A DNA stretch of 54,203 nt from Minisyncoccota bacterium (GCA_031291955.1 JARLIA010000015.1:1-54203), one strand, 5' to 3'. Positions 22,653 through 31,064 are shown, counted from the first letter of the stretch. The notes: a model not told the origin generated them from the letters alone. Program-made: numbers and translations.

Positions 22653-23219
22653 TTACATTGACTTTCTTCTAAATATCCGATTCTTCCAGGTCTTGTTGTC
22701 TTTCCGGCCTTGTTCCTGATCTTTCGTTTCATGGATCCTTTCCGTCCGTGACTCTTCCAGCTCTTTGCCTTCTTTTTCCTTCTCTTCCCGTTCTTTAGCT
22801 TCGGCTTTTTCGGTTTTCTTTTTCTCTTCCAGCCGCTTCTTTTTTTCCTGTTCCATTTGTTCTTTGGTCTTCCTGCCTTTACCCTCTACTCTTTCTTCGA
22901 GAACGATCTCTATCTTGGAAGTGCGCTTTGCAATCTGCCCCGCCCGACCGAAGGCTTTCGGCATCCAGCGTTTGAGTGTGGGTCCGGCACCAACCAAAAC
23001 ATCATATACGTATAAATTGCTTTTGTCCAGGCCTAAATTATTCTCGCCGTTAGCGATCGCGCTTTCAAGCAACTTCTTCATATATGGATTCGCGCGTTTT
23101 ACGTGCGCTTCCAACTGATCAAGCGCCACGGCCACGTCCATGCCCTTGATCAAATCCGCCACGAGCTTTGTCTTTCGAGGGGCAATTCTTAAATTATTCA
23201 GTTTAGCCGTTACTTTCAT
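22653..23219 (-). CDS. rplV: 50S ribosomal protein L22 with long charged C-terminal tail
   Basis: 188 residues against about 110 in most bacteria. The L22 core (residues 1-110) has NLRIAPRKTKLVADLIKG, the tunnel-lining hairpin around VGAGPTLKRWMPKAFGRAG, and SKIEIVLEE. Residues about 111-188 are almost only Lys, Glu, Arg and Gln, probably a helical, solvent-exposed extension near the exit site. S10 operon between rpsS and rpsC. Confidence 0.94.
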   Translation of the reverse strand: MKVTAKLNNLRIAPRKTKLVADLIKGMDVAVALDQLEAHVKRANPYMKKLLESAIANGENNLGLDKSNLYVYDVLVGAGPTLKRWMPKAFGRAGQIAKRTSKIEIVLEERVEGKGRKTKEQMEQEKKKRLEEKKKTEKAEAKEREEKEKEGKELEESRTERIHETKDQEQGRKDNKTWKNRIFRRKSM

Positions 23220-23282
23220 ATCTTTAAATTTCTTAATTTCTCAATTTCTTAGTTTCTTAGTTTCCAAGATTCTTGGGGAATG
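23220..23282. repeat. Family D spacer (cttagtttc reiterations)
   Basis: AAATTTCTTAATTTCTCAATTTCTTAGTTTCTTAGTTTCC tract between rpsS and rplV. Confidence 0.5.
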
Positions 23283-23627
23283 TTATTTCTTTTTTGCCGT
23301 ATCACTTGCCTTAGCCGCTTTGGCCGCGTCCAATTCTTTCTGTTTGGCGGCGATCTCCAATTCCTTCTGCATCTTTCCGCCATGCCGGAAGAACTTCCGG
23401 GTCGGCGAGAACTCGCCCAAACGATAACCGACCTTCTCTTCCGTCACCAGCACCGGGATAAATTCTTTGCCGTTATGCACCGCGAAAGTAAAGCCGATCA
23501 TCTCCGGCGAAATCATCGAAGCGCGCGACCAAGTCTTGATCGGCGTCCGATCGCCCGGCTTTTTGTCCTGGATTTTTTTGATCAGCCTTTCATCAACATA
23601 AAGGCCTTTCTTCAAACTTCGTGCCAT
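23283..23627 (-). CDS. rpsS: 30S ribosomal protein S19 with Ala/Lys tail
   Basis: 114 residues (about 90 usual). [41 protein letters not shown] and [15 protein letters not shown] are diagnostic. The last 25-30 residues ([20 protein letters not shown] type) are an extra helical tail. Between rplB and rplV. Confidence 0.95.
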   Translation of the reverse strand: MARSLKKGLYVDERLIKKIQDKKPGDRTPIKTWSRASMISPEMIGFTFAVHNGKEFIPVLVTEEKVGYRLGEFSPTRKFFRHGGKMQKELEIAAKQKELDAAKAAKASDTAKKK

Positions 23628-23643
23628 ATTATTTTATCTATGC

Positions 23644-24477
23644 TTATTTCCTCTTCTGCCGTCTCTTAATTATAAACTTATTGCTATATTTTTTCTTCTT
23701 TCTTGTTTTCTTTCCGAGTGCGGGTTTGCCCCACGGAGTCTTCGGATGTTTGAGTCCTATTCCCTGGCGACCTTCGCCACCACCATGTGGGTGATCCACC
23801 GGATTCATGGCGCTTCCGCGCACTCCCGGCCTCACCCCCATGTGCCTTTTGCGTCCAGCCTTGCCGATTGTAACCGAACTATGTTCGAAATTGCTGACTT
23901 GGCCAACAGTGGCATAACATTCGCTCGAAACCAGCCGGATTTCTCCCGAAGCCAGTTTCACCTGAGCCATTTTCTCATCCACCGCGGTAAGCAGAGCACC
24001 ACCTCCGGCGCTTCGCACCACTTGTCCTCCCTTCCCTGGGAAAAGCTCCAGATTGCAAACAACCGTACCCGAAGGGATATTCTTAATTTTCAAACGGTTA
24101 CCGATCTTTACCGGCGCATTCTCGGCTGTGAGTATTTCTTGGCCAGCCCGCATCCCTTCAGTGGCTAAAATATATCTTTTTTCTCCATCTACATAATTTA
24201 TCAGCGCAATGAAAGCACTCCGCACCGGGTCTCTTTCAATGGCCGCCACCCGGCCAGGAACGCCGAATTTATTCTGCAAAAAATCTACCAATCGATAGCG
24301 CTGTTTATGGCCGCCGCCCTGGTGACGCACCGAAATTTTCCCACCCGAACGACCGGCCTTTTGGGTCAGCTTGGCCAGGAGGGATTTTTCCGGTTTCTTG
24401 TCAGTCAGCATGTCCGATTTCACAATCGACATATTGCGCCGTCCGGCTGTATTTCTTTTGTATACTTTAATTGCCAT
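23644..24477 (-). CDS. rplB: 50S ribosomal protein L2
   Basis: 277 residues. [25 protein letters not shown] and the catalytic-centre segment [20 protein letters not shown] are present. S10 operon between rplW and rpsS. Confidence 0.97.
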   Translation of the reverse strand: MAIKVYKRNTAGRRNMSIVKSDMLTDKKPEKSLLAKLTQKAGRSGGKISVRHQGGGHKQRYRLVDFLQNKFGVPGRVAAIERDPVRSAFIALINYVDGEKRYILATEGMRAGQEILTAENAPVKIGNRLKIKNIPSGTVVCNLELFPGKGGQVVRSAGGGALLTAVDEKMAQVKLASGEIRLVSSECYATVGQVSNFEHSSVTIGKAGRKRHMGVRPGVRGSAMNPVDHPHGGGEGRQGIGLKHPKTPWGKPALGKKTRKKKKYSNKFIIKRRQKRK

Positions 24478-24489
24478 AATGTCTAAATA

Positions 24490-24801
24490 TTATTTGCCGC
24501 CGAACACGTCAATACTTTCTCCCTCTTTCACTGTTACGATCGCCTTCTTAAATCCCGGCTTCCGGCCGATTACCCGGCCGCGGATCCTTTTCTTGGCAGG
24601 AAGGGTGACTGTTCTGACGGAAAGCACGGTAACTTTATATAATTCCTCAATCGATCTTTTGACTTCGCTTTTGGAGGCGACTTTGGCCACCTTAAAAATA
24701 TATTTATTCATTTGTGCCGCCATGGTCGCCGCTTCCGTTATCCATGGTTCGACCAGGATCCTATATGCGATATTTTCAGTTGTTTTAACTTCCTTTGTCA
24801 T
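24490..24801 (-). CDS. rplW: 50S ribosomal protein L23
   Basis: 103 residues. WITEAATMAAQMNKYIFKVAKVASKSEVKRSIEELYKV and GRVIGRKPGFKKAIVTV are typical. Exit tunnel docking protein. Between rplD and rplB. Confidence 0.95.
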   Translation of the reverse strand: MTKEVKTTENIAYRILVEPWITEAATMAAQMNKYIFKVAKVASKSEVKRSIEELYKVTVLSVRTVTLPAKKRIRGRVIGRKPGFKKAIVTVKEGESIDVFGGK

Positions 24802-24805
24802 ATTT

Positions 24806-25435
24806 TTAATTCGAGGAATATTTTTTCTCTAAAAACTTAACTGACTCTTTTGACATCACCAAGTTCTTGTTGTTCAGCATATCCGCTACATTCAGCTGGT
24901 CAGTCAAGATATTTTCCGTTTTAATGATGTTCCGGCTGACTAATCGCAAATCTTTTTCTTCTCCGGAGAATGCTACCAGCGTCTTACCCTTCACTTTCAA
25001 ATTATTAAAAATTTTGGCCATCTCCTTGGTTTTCTTTTCGGCCAGCTCCAGCTTGTCGACCACGATCAGTTCGTTATCCTTAACTTTTCCGGACAACACT
25101 GTCGCAATCGCCTTGGAATTCATCTTTTTGTTCACTTTTTTGTCAAAATTCCGGTCATTTCTTGGCCCAAAAACGACTCCGCCCTTCCGCCAGACCGGCG
25201 TCCGGACCGAACCGACTCTGGCCCGACCAGTGCCCTTTTGCCGCCAAGGCTTGATGCCGCTACCCGCTCTTTCGCCCCGCGTTTTAGTGTGGGCGAGTAC
25301 CTGGCGATTATTAGCCAGGATAGAAACGAACACTTGATGAACCAGCGCGTCGTTGGCTGGCAAACCGAAAACAGCATCAGAGACGATCATCTCCTCCAAT
25401 TCCTTGCCTTCTTTGTCGTATACTTTCAATTTCAT
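24806..25435 (-). CDS. rplD: 50S ribosomal protein L4
   Basis: 209 residues. The long tunnel loop with RQVLAHTKTRGERAGSGIKPWRQKGTGRARVGSVRTPVWRKGG is conserved. In many bacteria L4 autoregulates the S10 operon. Between rplC and rplW. Confidence 0.96.
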   Translation of the reverse strand: MKLKVYDKEGKELEEMIVSDAVFGLPANDALVHQVFVSILANNRQVLAHTKTRGERAGSGIKPWRQKGTGRARVGSVRTPVWRKGGVVFGPRNDRNFDKKVNKKMNSKAIATVLSGKVKDNELIVVDKLELAEKKTKEMAKIFNNLKVKGKTLVAFSGEEKDLRLVSRNIIKTENILTDQLNVADMLNNKNLVMSKESVKFLEKKYSSN

Positions 25436-25454
25436 ATCTATTTGAAACTAAATT

Positions 25455-26015
25455 CTAATTTCCACTCTTTATTTCCACGATTCCTCCATCATTTCCCGGC
25501 ACCGCACCTTTGAGGCCGAGCAAATTCTTCTCTTTATCTATAAAAACAATCTTGATATTCTCACTAGTCGCTCTGACTCCACCCATCCGACCGGCCATCC
25601 TTTTTCCTTTGATGACGTGTTCCGGAAACCCCGCGCCGATCGAACCGGGAGCGCGGAGATCATGTTTGTGACCATGCGAGGCTGGCGAACCCTTGAAACC
25701 ATGCCGCTTCACCACGCCCTGGAAACCCTTAGCCTTAGTGGTTCCGCTCACCCTGGCTTTTTCACCGATTTCAAATATGGAAACATTTACTTCAGCGCCT
25801 TCCTTAAGATCGCCGGCTTCAATTCGAAATTCTTTCTTAGTCGTCTTTTTCTTGGTCTTTTGGATTTTCAGCTGGACCGCGGCGTATCCGTCCTTTTCCA
25901 CGTTCTTGACGAGCGCTACTTCGTTCGGCAAACATTCAACCAACGTCACATTCTGCGCGCCGTTGTCGGTGTGAAGAGTCGTCATGCCTAATTTTTTTCC
26001 TAAAATAAATTTCAT
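25455..26015 (-). CDS. rplC: 50S ribosomal protein L3
   Basis: 186 residues. MKFILGKKLGMTTL start, the central SGTTKAKGFQGVVKRHGFKGSPASHG loop reaching the peptidyl-transferase centre, and C-terminal GAVPGNDGGIVEI. It is preceded by a 140-base structured gap rather than lying close to rpsJ. Confidence 0.96.
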   Translation of the reverse strand: MKFILGKKLGMTTLHTDNGAQNVTLVECLPNEVALVKNVEKDGYAAVQLKIQKTKKKTTKKEFRIEAGDLKEGAEVNVSIFEIGEKARVSGTTKAKGFQGVVKRHGFKGSPASHGHKHDLRAPGSIGAGFPEHVIKGKRMAGRMGGVRATSENIKIVFIDKEKNLLGLKGAVPGNDGGIVEIKSGN

Positions 26016-26155
26016 CTTTTTGCAAAAAATAAAACTGGTCTCAAGCGCCAGTAATAAACTCTCTTCGAGTAAATTAACATCTCTGGCTAGTTGAGTATCC
26101 GAACAAGAGTAATAATTCTTGATCGGACTTTAACTAGATTAAAACACTGCGATTT
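26016..26155 (-). promoter_or_regulatory. Structured 140-base leader between rpsJ and rplC
   Basis: On the minus strand it holds a stem TCCGA-T-CAAGA / TCTTG-T-TCGGA with a short loop (about 26097-26130), and a small CTGG / CCAG hairpin just before the rplC start (about 26065-26080). It differs from the reiterated spacer families. Possible internal regulatory leader, for instance an r-protein binding site, in a cluster whose other gaps are mostly short. Confidence 0.4.
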
Positions 26156-26485
26156 TTACATTTTTATTTCAATATCCACTCCCGCCGGCAGATCAAGATT
26201 AGTCAGGCTGTCGATGGTCTTGGGCGTCGGACCAGTGATGTCTATGAGCCGCTTGTGGGTACGCATTTCATATTGGTCGCGCGCATCCTTGTGCTTGAAG
26301 GTAGATTTATTCACCGTGTAGCGACGAATCTCAGTCGGCAAAGGCACCGGACCCGAAACTTCCGCTCCGGACCTTCGCACTGTCTCTACAATCAGTTTCG
26401 CGGATTGATCGATGATCTTGTGATCATACGCCTTGATCTTAATCCTGATTCTTGGTTTTACTTCTTCTTCGTTCCTGATAGCCAT
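26156..26485 (-). CDS. rpsJ: 30S ribosomal protein S10
   Basis: 109 residues from the ATG at 26485 (MAIRNEEE); another in-frame ATG lies 4 codons upstream at the edge of the spacer repeat. [40 protein letters not shown] and [21 protein letters not shown] are diagnostic. Also the NusG/NusB antitermination partner. Confidence 0.95.
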   Translation of the reverse strand: MAIRNEEEVKPRIRIKIKAYDHKIIDQSAKLIVETVRRSGAEVSGPVPLPTEIRRYTVNKSTFKHKDARDQYEMRTHKRLIDITGPTPKTIDSLTNLDLPAGVDIEIKM

Positions 26486-26497
26486 TTGAATTTTCAA

Positions 26498-26652
26498 TAC
26501 CCTTTACGAACTACGAAATGACCGAAATACGAAACCTTTGCGCTATCCCTTTTCGTACTTTCGTATTTCGTATTTATTTCGTAGTTCGTAAAATTTAAAT
26601 TTACTTTATAGAGCTTGCTTCCTATCAAGAAATACAAGCTCAAAAAGTAAAC
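26498..26652. repeat. Family E palindromic spacer (acgaactacgaaatac)
   Basis: The left arm reads TTTACGAACTACGAAATGACC, the right arm CGTATTTCGTATTTATTTCGTAGTTCGTAAA. They pair over about 20 bases. Lies between tuf and rpsJ; a looser relative is at 3207-3290. The rightmost bases near tuf (CAAGCTCAAAAAG) have no obvious role. Confidence 0.7.
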
Positions 26653-27846
26653 TTATTTCAATATTTTCGTCACCACACCAGCACCAACTGTCCGGCCGCC
26701 TTCGCGGATCGCGAAACGCATTCCGTCTTCCATGGCCACCGGGGCGCCCAATTTCACTTGGAAGCTCACCGTGTCGCCCGGCATAACCATTTCAGTCCCT
26801 TCCGGGAGAATCACCTCACCGGTCACGTCCGTTGTCCGGACATAGAATTGCGGTTTGTAACCTTTGAAAAATGGAGTATGACGTCCGCCTTCTTCTTTGG
26901 TGAGAATGTAAACTTCGCTTTCAAATTCAGTGTGCGGAGTGATTGATCCTGGCTTTGCCAGCACTTGGCCGCGTTCCACATCTTCTTTTTTAGTGCCACG
27001 AAGAAGGACTCCCGCGTTGTCTCCGGCCTGACCCTTGTCAAGTGTTTTGTTGAACATTTCAATTCCAGTCACGGTCGTCTTGGCGGTCGGACGAAGTCCT
27101 ACGATTTCCACTTCTTCACCAACATTGACAATGCCTCTTTCGATCCGGCCGGTCACCACTGTGCCGCGTCCTTCAATGGAGAAGATATCTTCAATCGGCA
27201 TGAGATAAGGTTTGTCAGTGTCGCGAATCGGATCGGGGATTTTTTCATCAAGCGCGTCAATCAAATCCAAAACCGGTTTGGCATCCGCTTCATCGACGCT
27301 CTTGGAGTTCAAAGCCTTGAGAGCCGAGCCACGGATAACTTTGGCGTTATCGCCGTCAAATTCATATTTAGTCAAAAGTTCGCGCACTTCCGCTTCCACC
27401 AGATCAACCAATTCCGGATCATCCACCATATCGACTTTGTTGAGGAACACCACGATTTCCGGCACACCAACTTGCTTGGCCAGAAGAATGTGTTCTCGGG
27501 TCTGTGGCATCGGTCCGTCGGTCGCGGCCACCACCAGGATAGCTCCGTCCATCTGCGCTGCGCCGGTAATCATGTTTTTGATGTAGTCGGCGTGTCCCGG
27601 GCAGTCCACGTGGGCATAGTGACGCTTATCGGATTCGTATTCGCAGTGAGCGGTGGCAATGGTGATTCCGCGCTCTCTTTCTTCCGGCGCTTTGTCAATC
27701 TCGTCCACGCCTTTTTCCTTGGCCTGGCCCTTGAAAGCCAGCACGTGCAAAATAGCCGCCGTCAAAGTGGTTTTGCCGTGGTCGACGTGGCCGATGGTGC
27801 CGACGTTCACGTGCGGTTTAGTTCTTTCGTATTTTTCTGCTGCCAT
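26653..27846 (-). CDS. tuf: Elongation factor Tu
   Basis: 397 residues from the ATG at 27846 ([14 protein letters not shown]), 9 bases after a GGAG; a TTG six codons upstream is less likely. GTPase that delivers aminoacyl-tRNA. G1 GHVDHGKT, G3 DCPGH, G4 NKVD and G5 GSALK motifs are intact, as is the domain III C-terminus [19 protein letters not shown]. It is separated from fusA by about 3.2 kb of other genes, so the str operon is split. Confidence 0.97.
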   Translation of the reverse strand: MAAEKYERTKPHVNVGTIGHVDHGKTTLTAAILHVLAFKGQAKEKGVDEIDKAPEERERGITIATAHCEYESDKRHYAHVDCPGHADYIKNMITGAAQMDGAILVVAATDGPMPQTREHILLAKQVGVPEIVVFLNKVDMVDDPELVDLVEAEVRELLTKYEFDGDNAKVIRGSALKALNSKSVDEADAKPVLDLIDALDEKIPDPIRDTDKPYLMPIEDIFSIEGRGTVVTGRIERGIVNVGEEVEIVGLRPTAKTTVTGIEMFNKTLDKGQAGDNAGVLLRGTKKEDVERGQVLAKPGSITPHTEFESEVYILTKEEGGRHTPFFKGYKPQFYVRTTDVTGEVILPEGTEMVMPGDTVSFQVKLGAPVAMEDGMRFAIREGGRTVGAGVVTKILK

Positions 27847-27906
27847 AATTTTCTTCTCCCGCAACTGTCGCGTCTTCCGCCCATGAGGCGGACAAAATCC
27901 GGCAAC

Positions 27907-27912
27907 ATTATA
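27907..27912 (-). promoter_or_regulatory. -10 box upstream of tuf
   Basis: Minus-strand TATAAT about 60 bases before the tuf ATG. The matching -35 is weak (TCGCAA-like). It lies in the 155-base gap with otherwise no notable content. Confidence 0.5.
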
Positions 27913-28019
27913 CCGGATTCGCCGAAAGTTTGCGAATTCTTATTTTTTATTAAATTATATTTACTCCTACGAAGTCCAGTCTAACGTCTTTTTGCTTTTC
28001 TGGCAAGAGATTTGACAGT

Positions 28020-28301
28020 TCAAGCCGCTTTCTCGTAATGAATTTCTTCCTGGTCTTTAATGTCTGTGATTTCCATCGGTTCCAAAGCGCTGATTTGCTC
28101 TTCTTCCTGGGAAAACTTCCAACTGGCAATGTCGTTGTTTATCTTATCAACCAATTCCTGCTTTGTCAAGCCCTCGACACTCGTTTTGGTAATCTTCTTG
28201 AATTCCTTGAGGGACAACAGGACATAATATCCTTCCCCGTCTTTCAAAATGGCCCGTCCGCCCAAAAGTTCCAGCGCTTCCTTGAGTTTCTTGTCAAGCA
28301 T
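28020..28301 (-). CDS. 93-residue hypothetical protein
   Basis: Acidic soluble protein starting MLDKKLKEALELLGG. Residues about 15-35 (AILKDGEGYYVLLSLKEFKKI) resemble the beta-strand/helix opening of Phd/YefM-like antitoxins, but the rest does not. The C-terminal half (about 60-93) is rich in Glu, Gln and Asp and looks disordered. No toxin partner is adjacent. It lies on the minus strand between tuf and the divergent plus-strand secreted operon. An AT-rich TATATAAG stretch about 45 bases upstream may be its promoter. Confidence 0.65.
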   Translation of the reverse strand: MLDKKLKEALELLGGRAILKDGEGYYVLLSLKEFKKITKTSVEGLTKQELVDKINNDIASWKFSQEEEQISALEPMEITDIKDQEEIHYEKAA

Positions 28302-28393
28302 AAGACAGAAAAGAAAATTATTTTTTCATCTACAAAAAAATTTTAGCTTATATAAATTTTCGTGTCAATAGCTTGGGAATTTTTGGCCAGTAC

Positions 28394-28423
28394 TTGACAA
28401 AAAAACAACCCTGGTGCTACCAT
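28394..28423 (+). promoter_or_regulatory. Plus-strand promoter of the secreted peptide operon
   Basis: Perfect TTGACA (28394-28399), 18-base spacer, TACCAT (28418-28423, 4 of 6). A leader of about 135 bases follows, containing a 12-codon reading frame (28476-28514) rich in AGGAGG-like words, before the true SD and ATG at 28565. Confidence 0.65.
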
Positions 28424-28564
28424 CCAAATATCGTCTGCTTTGTTTGTTTTAGTTCGTTCCAAACCCGCCCCAAAAATGAAAGGAGGAAAAAGGAGGAGGG
28501 GCAACCAGGCGTAAAGGTGATTTTTTCATTTTTTCGACTTCTGACAAATAAAGGAGGATTTGAG

Positions 28565-28918
28565 ATGAGAAAGAGTGTAAAACGCTTTTTATTCGCCGCA
28601 TTAATTAGTCTGGGAATGGTCGCCATTCTGGTCGTCGCACCCGTCATCGTCACCCCGGCCCACGCCGGCTGCTGTCCCAACATCAACCTGTGCAGCCCCT
28701 GCGGTGCCGCGAGCGCGATTGCCTCGGTTCCTGTAACGGCAGCTATTTGGGGAGGCGGAGCGGTAGCCTGGGGCGCGGAAACGGCGGTTGGAATTGCCGC
28801 CTACCCGCTAACATTTATCTACAACGCGGTGTTCGCCGGACCATGCGGGTGTGGACAGGCGCTCAGTTATCCATGTTTCACCTGTCCATCAATCCCCGCC
28901 TGCGCCTGTTGCCCGTAA
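28565..28918 (+). CDS. Cysteine-rich secreted peptide with glycine/alanine core
   Basis: 117 residues from the ATG at 28565, which follows AAAGGAGGA (28549-28557) at good distance; the frame is open further upstream but that part covers the promoter leader. Residues 1-34 form a signal peptide (MRKSVKRFLFAALISLGMVA..., ending PAHA). The mature part begins GCCPNINLCSPC, continues with a hydrophobic Gly/Ala/Val/Trp core (AIWGGGAVAWGAETAVGIAAY), and ends in a second cysteine block (CGCG, PCFTCP, CACCP). Eleven cysteines in about 83 residues. I do not recognise the family. It could be a secreted or surface-bound disulfide- or metal-binding peptide, or a bacteriocin-like membrane-active peptide; neither is shown. 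Confidence 0.75.
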   Translation: MRKSVKRFLFAALISLGMVAILVVAPVIVTPAHAGCCPNINLCSPCGAASAIASVPVTAAIWGGGAVAWGAETAVGIAAYPLTFIYNAVFAGPCGCGQALSYPCFTCPSIPACACCP

Positions 28919-28992
28919 TCCACCCAGACCCGCCAGCCTCCAAGACCGTCGTCGGTCTCGAGGCCGACAACAGTATCATCTGTAGTATTTTA

Positions 28993-29029
28993 CCCCATCG
29001 AAACTTCGGTTTCGGTGGGTCGTTTTTTT
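28993..29029 (+). terminator. Terminator after the cysteine-rich peptide gene
   Basis: CCCATCGAAAC-TTCG-GTTTCGGTGGG hairpin with a UUCG tetraloop and one wobble pair, followed by TCGTTTTTTT. Partial read-through would reach the next gene, which has its own SD. Confidence 0.85.
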
Positions 29030-29120
29030 ATTTCAACAACCATTTGACTATTTCCCCAAAACCGACTAAGTTTTAATCAAGAAGGCACAGGAGTCAAACT
29101 TTCAACATAGGAGGGATACG

Positions 29121-29864
29121 ATGAAAGGAAAAACTTTTCGGGCATTGTTGGGCTGCTGCGTCTTCGCGGCAGTTCTTTTTATTATTTTTTCCAGTCGAAC
29201 AGTCAGATCCACCGAGCAAAATGGTTTTCCGTGTATTATTTATGACTTGGGGAAATTAGTCAAAACGCTCCAAGATGAAATTTTCACCGCGCTAAACCAA
29301 GAAAGCGACCAAGCGGAAAAAACCATTGAAACAAACCTGGATAAAATAACCCGCACTTGCCAGCCGAAGAATATTCCACTGGCCATCGAAAAAATGGTTT
29401 CAGCCATAGCTGACAGTAATATTTCCTCCGAGGAAAAAATTAGGCTATATCAAGATATCATCAGGAAAATTATCTGGTTTGATAAGATGGCCAAAAACTC
29501 CCTTGGACGCGACTTCAAGAGCCTAACCGAGGAAGAAAAAAAACAGTACCAAAAAGATTTCCTGATTTATTTCTGCACCCGCGGTCCGTTCATGAAAGTC
29601 CTTAGTAAGATTCCCGGAAAAGAAATCAAAAGACCGCGACAGATCCGAGTCAATGCCAATGAAGTCAGGATTGACTTCGATATAATCGGCGGCAAGACTC
29701 CAGACTATAACGACGTCACCTATCCCGTATCGATCTGGCTTCATTATCAAAATAGGTGGCTAATAGCAGACTACAGTTTCATGGGAGAGCGTTATGTTTT
29801 CAGCAATCTTGAGTTTGCCGGAACGCCGCAGGAAAAAATTCGGCAAATACTTCATGAAAACTAG
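29121..29864 (+). CDS. MlaC/Ttg2-like exported protein
   Basis: 247 residues, SD AGGAGGG upstream. Hydrophobic signal or anchor at about 5-25 (LLGCCVFAAVLFIIF). The region about 110-230 follows the pattern of MlaC (toluene tolerance Ttg2) lipid-binding proteins: IIWFDKMAKNSLGRDFKSLTEEEK, then KDFLIYFCTRG, a strand pair with NEVRIDFDIIGG, and WLHYQNRWLIADYSFMGERYVF. In Gram-negatives MlaC shuttles phospholipid between membranes; here no Mla ABC genes are near. The similarity is from motif reading and needs a profile search. It forms a plus-strand pair with the cysteine-rich peptide gene. Confidence 0.7.
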   Translation: MKGKTFRALLGCCVFAAVLFIIFSSRTVRSTEQNGFPCIIYDLGKLVKTLQDEIFTALNQESDQAEKTIETNLDKITRTCQPKNIPLAIEKMVSAIADSNISSEEKIRLYQDIIRKIIWFDKMAKNSLGRDFKSLTEEEKKQYQKDFLIYFCTRGPFMKVLSKIPGKEIKRPRQIRVNANEVRIDFDIIGGKTPDYNDVTYPVSIWLHYQNRWLIADYSFMGERYVFSNLEFAGTPQEKIRQILHEN

Positions 29865-29910
29865 TCGGTTGTCCCACAAGTCGCTTCCCAGTCAATCAAT
29901 TTTTTCCATC

Positions 29911-29953
29911 GAGGCATCCTTTTCGCGCAAAGGGATGCCTCTTGTTATTTTTA
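29911..29953 (+). terminator. Terminator of the plus-strand secreted operon
   Basis: Perfect 9-base stem GAGGCATCC / GGATGCCTC (29911-29919 and 29933-29941) followed by TTGTTATTTTT. Confidence 0.85.
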
Positions 29954-29957
29954 CCAA

Positions 29958-29992
29958 AAAAAAGACTGCGAATATTCTCACAGTCTTTTTAA
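29958..29992. terminator. Bidirectional terminator between convergent genes
   Basis: AAAAAGACTG / CAGTCTTTTT stem with a 10-base loop, A-run on one side and T-run on the other, so it serves the plus-strand MlaC-like gene and the minus-strand beta-flower gene. Confidence 0.85.
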
Positions 29993-30014
29993 AATTGATA
30001 TCTAATTTTAAAAC

Positions 30015-30296
30015 CTATTCCCCCAACAAAACCCGCACTGCCGCCCGTTGAACATTGTTAAGACTGCCGCCGGACACATCCCAATTATTGTCCTCGATCC
30101 GAATTTTTTGGCTCGAGTCGTGGAAATGAATATAATCGCCTTCAAGATAAGCCACCTTCCGCCCGAAGGAGTTGTAAACTTGATTGCCAAAAAAATAACC
30201 CGCCTTCTTCCCGGAATGGTCATAAATATACTCGCCATTTATCCGCCCGATTTTGGCACCGGCTCTTACGAATTCGTGTCCTTCCACCTTGATCAT
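30015..30296 (-). CDS. 4-fold beta flower-like protein
   Basis: 93 residues. A repeated strand-turn unit is easy to see: GAKIGRINGEYIYDHSGKKAGY, FFGNQVYNSFGRKVAYLEGDYIH and FHDSSQKIRIEDN, each built as G-x-I/V plus Y/D-x-x-G-x-K/R. This fits the small 4-fold beta flower fold found in many bacterial hypothetical proteins; the function is unknown. The C-terminus (NNVQRAAVRVLLGE) is a helix. A TATAAT box at 30350-30355 lies on the minus strand about 53 bases before the ATG. Confidence 0.7.
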   Translation of the reverse strand: MIKVEGHEFVRAGAKIGRINGEYIYDHSGKKAGYFFGNQVYNSFGRKVAYLEGDYIHFHDSSQKIRIEDNNWDVSGGSLNNVQRAAVRVLLGE

Positions 30297-30544
30297 AATT
30301 TTTGTGTTAATGATTATTTTAAACCTGCCGGATGTTCGACGCTTTTTGTATTATAACACAAAAACAGACTTGCCCAGCCAATTTTCCCAAAAAATCACGC
30401 CTTCTATTAAGATTAACACTCGGCGCTTTTCCTTCTTCTTTCTTTTCCGGCCGCTTACCCTTTAAAGAAAGAAGTTTTTATAATCACGTGTCCGATAGCT
30501 CAATGGCTATCAAGACGCGTAGCAGGGTCGGATGTGCTCATTTA

Positions 30545-31003
30545 TTAATACAATTTAGAGCGGTTTTTCGTGTGTTTCGGCCTCTGTTCCAAGTAAAGCT
30601 CAATGAAGATTCGAGCCGAAAAAATAAGATCCATTTCGAGCGCCGCTTGGGGCGTAACCCATTTCAGTTCATCTATTTTATGACCGTCCGAAACAAGCCG
30701 GCCGGATAATTTTCTGGCGCCATAGCAAAAAACCAGCGTATGTTGGAAATGACCCGGCCGTTCCCAATTTTTACAAATGCACTGCGGCAGCAGTTCGCTA
30801 ACCGCGATTTTAAGACCGGATTCCTCCTTGGCTTCCCGGACCAGCGTTTCTTCCGGGCCCTCACCCATTTCGTTTTTTCCGCCGATCAGATCCCACTTCA
30901 AATGCGCCCCCGGAAATTTCGGGTCATTCCGCAGAGAAAGGAGAATTTCCCCTTTTTCGTTTTCGATTATCCCCAAGATTACGACAATGGATTTCTTAAT
31001 CAT
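30545..31003 (-). CDS. Nudix hydrolase
   Basis: 152 residues. The Nudix box fits G-x5-E-x7-REUxEExGU as GGKNEMGEGPEETLVREAKEESGL (about 41-64), so it hydrolyses a nucleoside diphosphate linked to another moiety; the substrate is not inferable. Strand LLSLRNDPKFPGAHLKWDLIGG precedes the box. It follows fusA on the same strand but has its own -10 box ending 6 bases before the ATG (leaderless type). Oxidised nucleotide clean-up is a common role. Confidence 0.92.
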   Translation of the reverse strand: MIKKSIVVILGIIENEKGEILLSLRNDPKFPGAHLKWDLIGGKNEMGEGPEETLVREAKEESGLKIAVSELLPQCICKNWERPGHFQHTLVFCYGARKLSGRLVSDGHKIDELKWVTPQAALEMDLIFSARIFIELYLEQRPKHTKNRSKLY

Positions 31004-31009
31004 AAACCT

Positions 31010-31015
31010 ATTATA
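31010..31015 (-). promoter_or_regulatory. Leaderless-type -10 box of the Nudix gene
   Basis: Minus-strand TATAAT (31010-31015), then AGGTTT and ATG at 31003: the same 6-base spacing as at the hydrogenase small subunit. It lies just after the fusA terminator. The -35 region is not clear. Confidence 0.6.
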
Positions 31016-31031
31016 TTTTATTTCTCAAAAT

Positions 31032-31064
31032 AAAAACAGTCTCGTTTTAGGAGACTGTTTTTTT
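31032..31064 (-). terminator. fusA terminator
   Basis: AAAAACAGTCTC-CTAAAAC-GAGACTGTTTTT type hairpin (31032-31062) immediately after fusA, with T-runs on both strands. Confidence 0.85.

Noticed and set aside
28373-28564. Longer N-terminus of the cysteine-rich peptide
   Set aside because: It would overlap the promoter and SD; the ATG at 28565 has a perfect SD and gives a proper signal peptide.
30488-30540. tRNA-like text (TCCGATAGCTCAATGG) resembling a tRNA D-arm
   Set aside because: No anticodon arm or GGTTCRANYCC T-arm follows; it is better seen as a GATAGC/GCTATC hairpin downstream of the Nudix gene.
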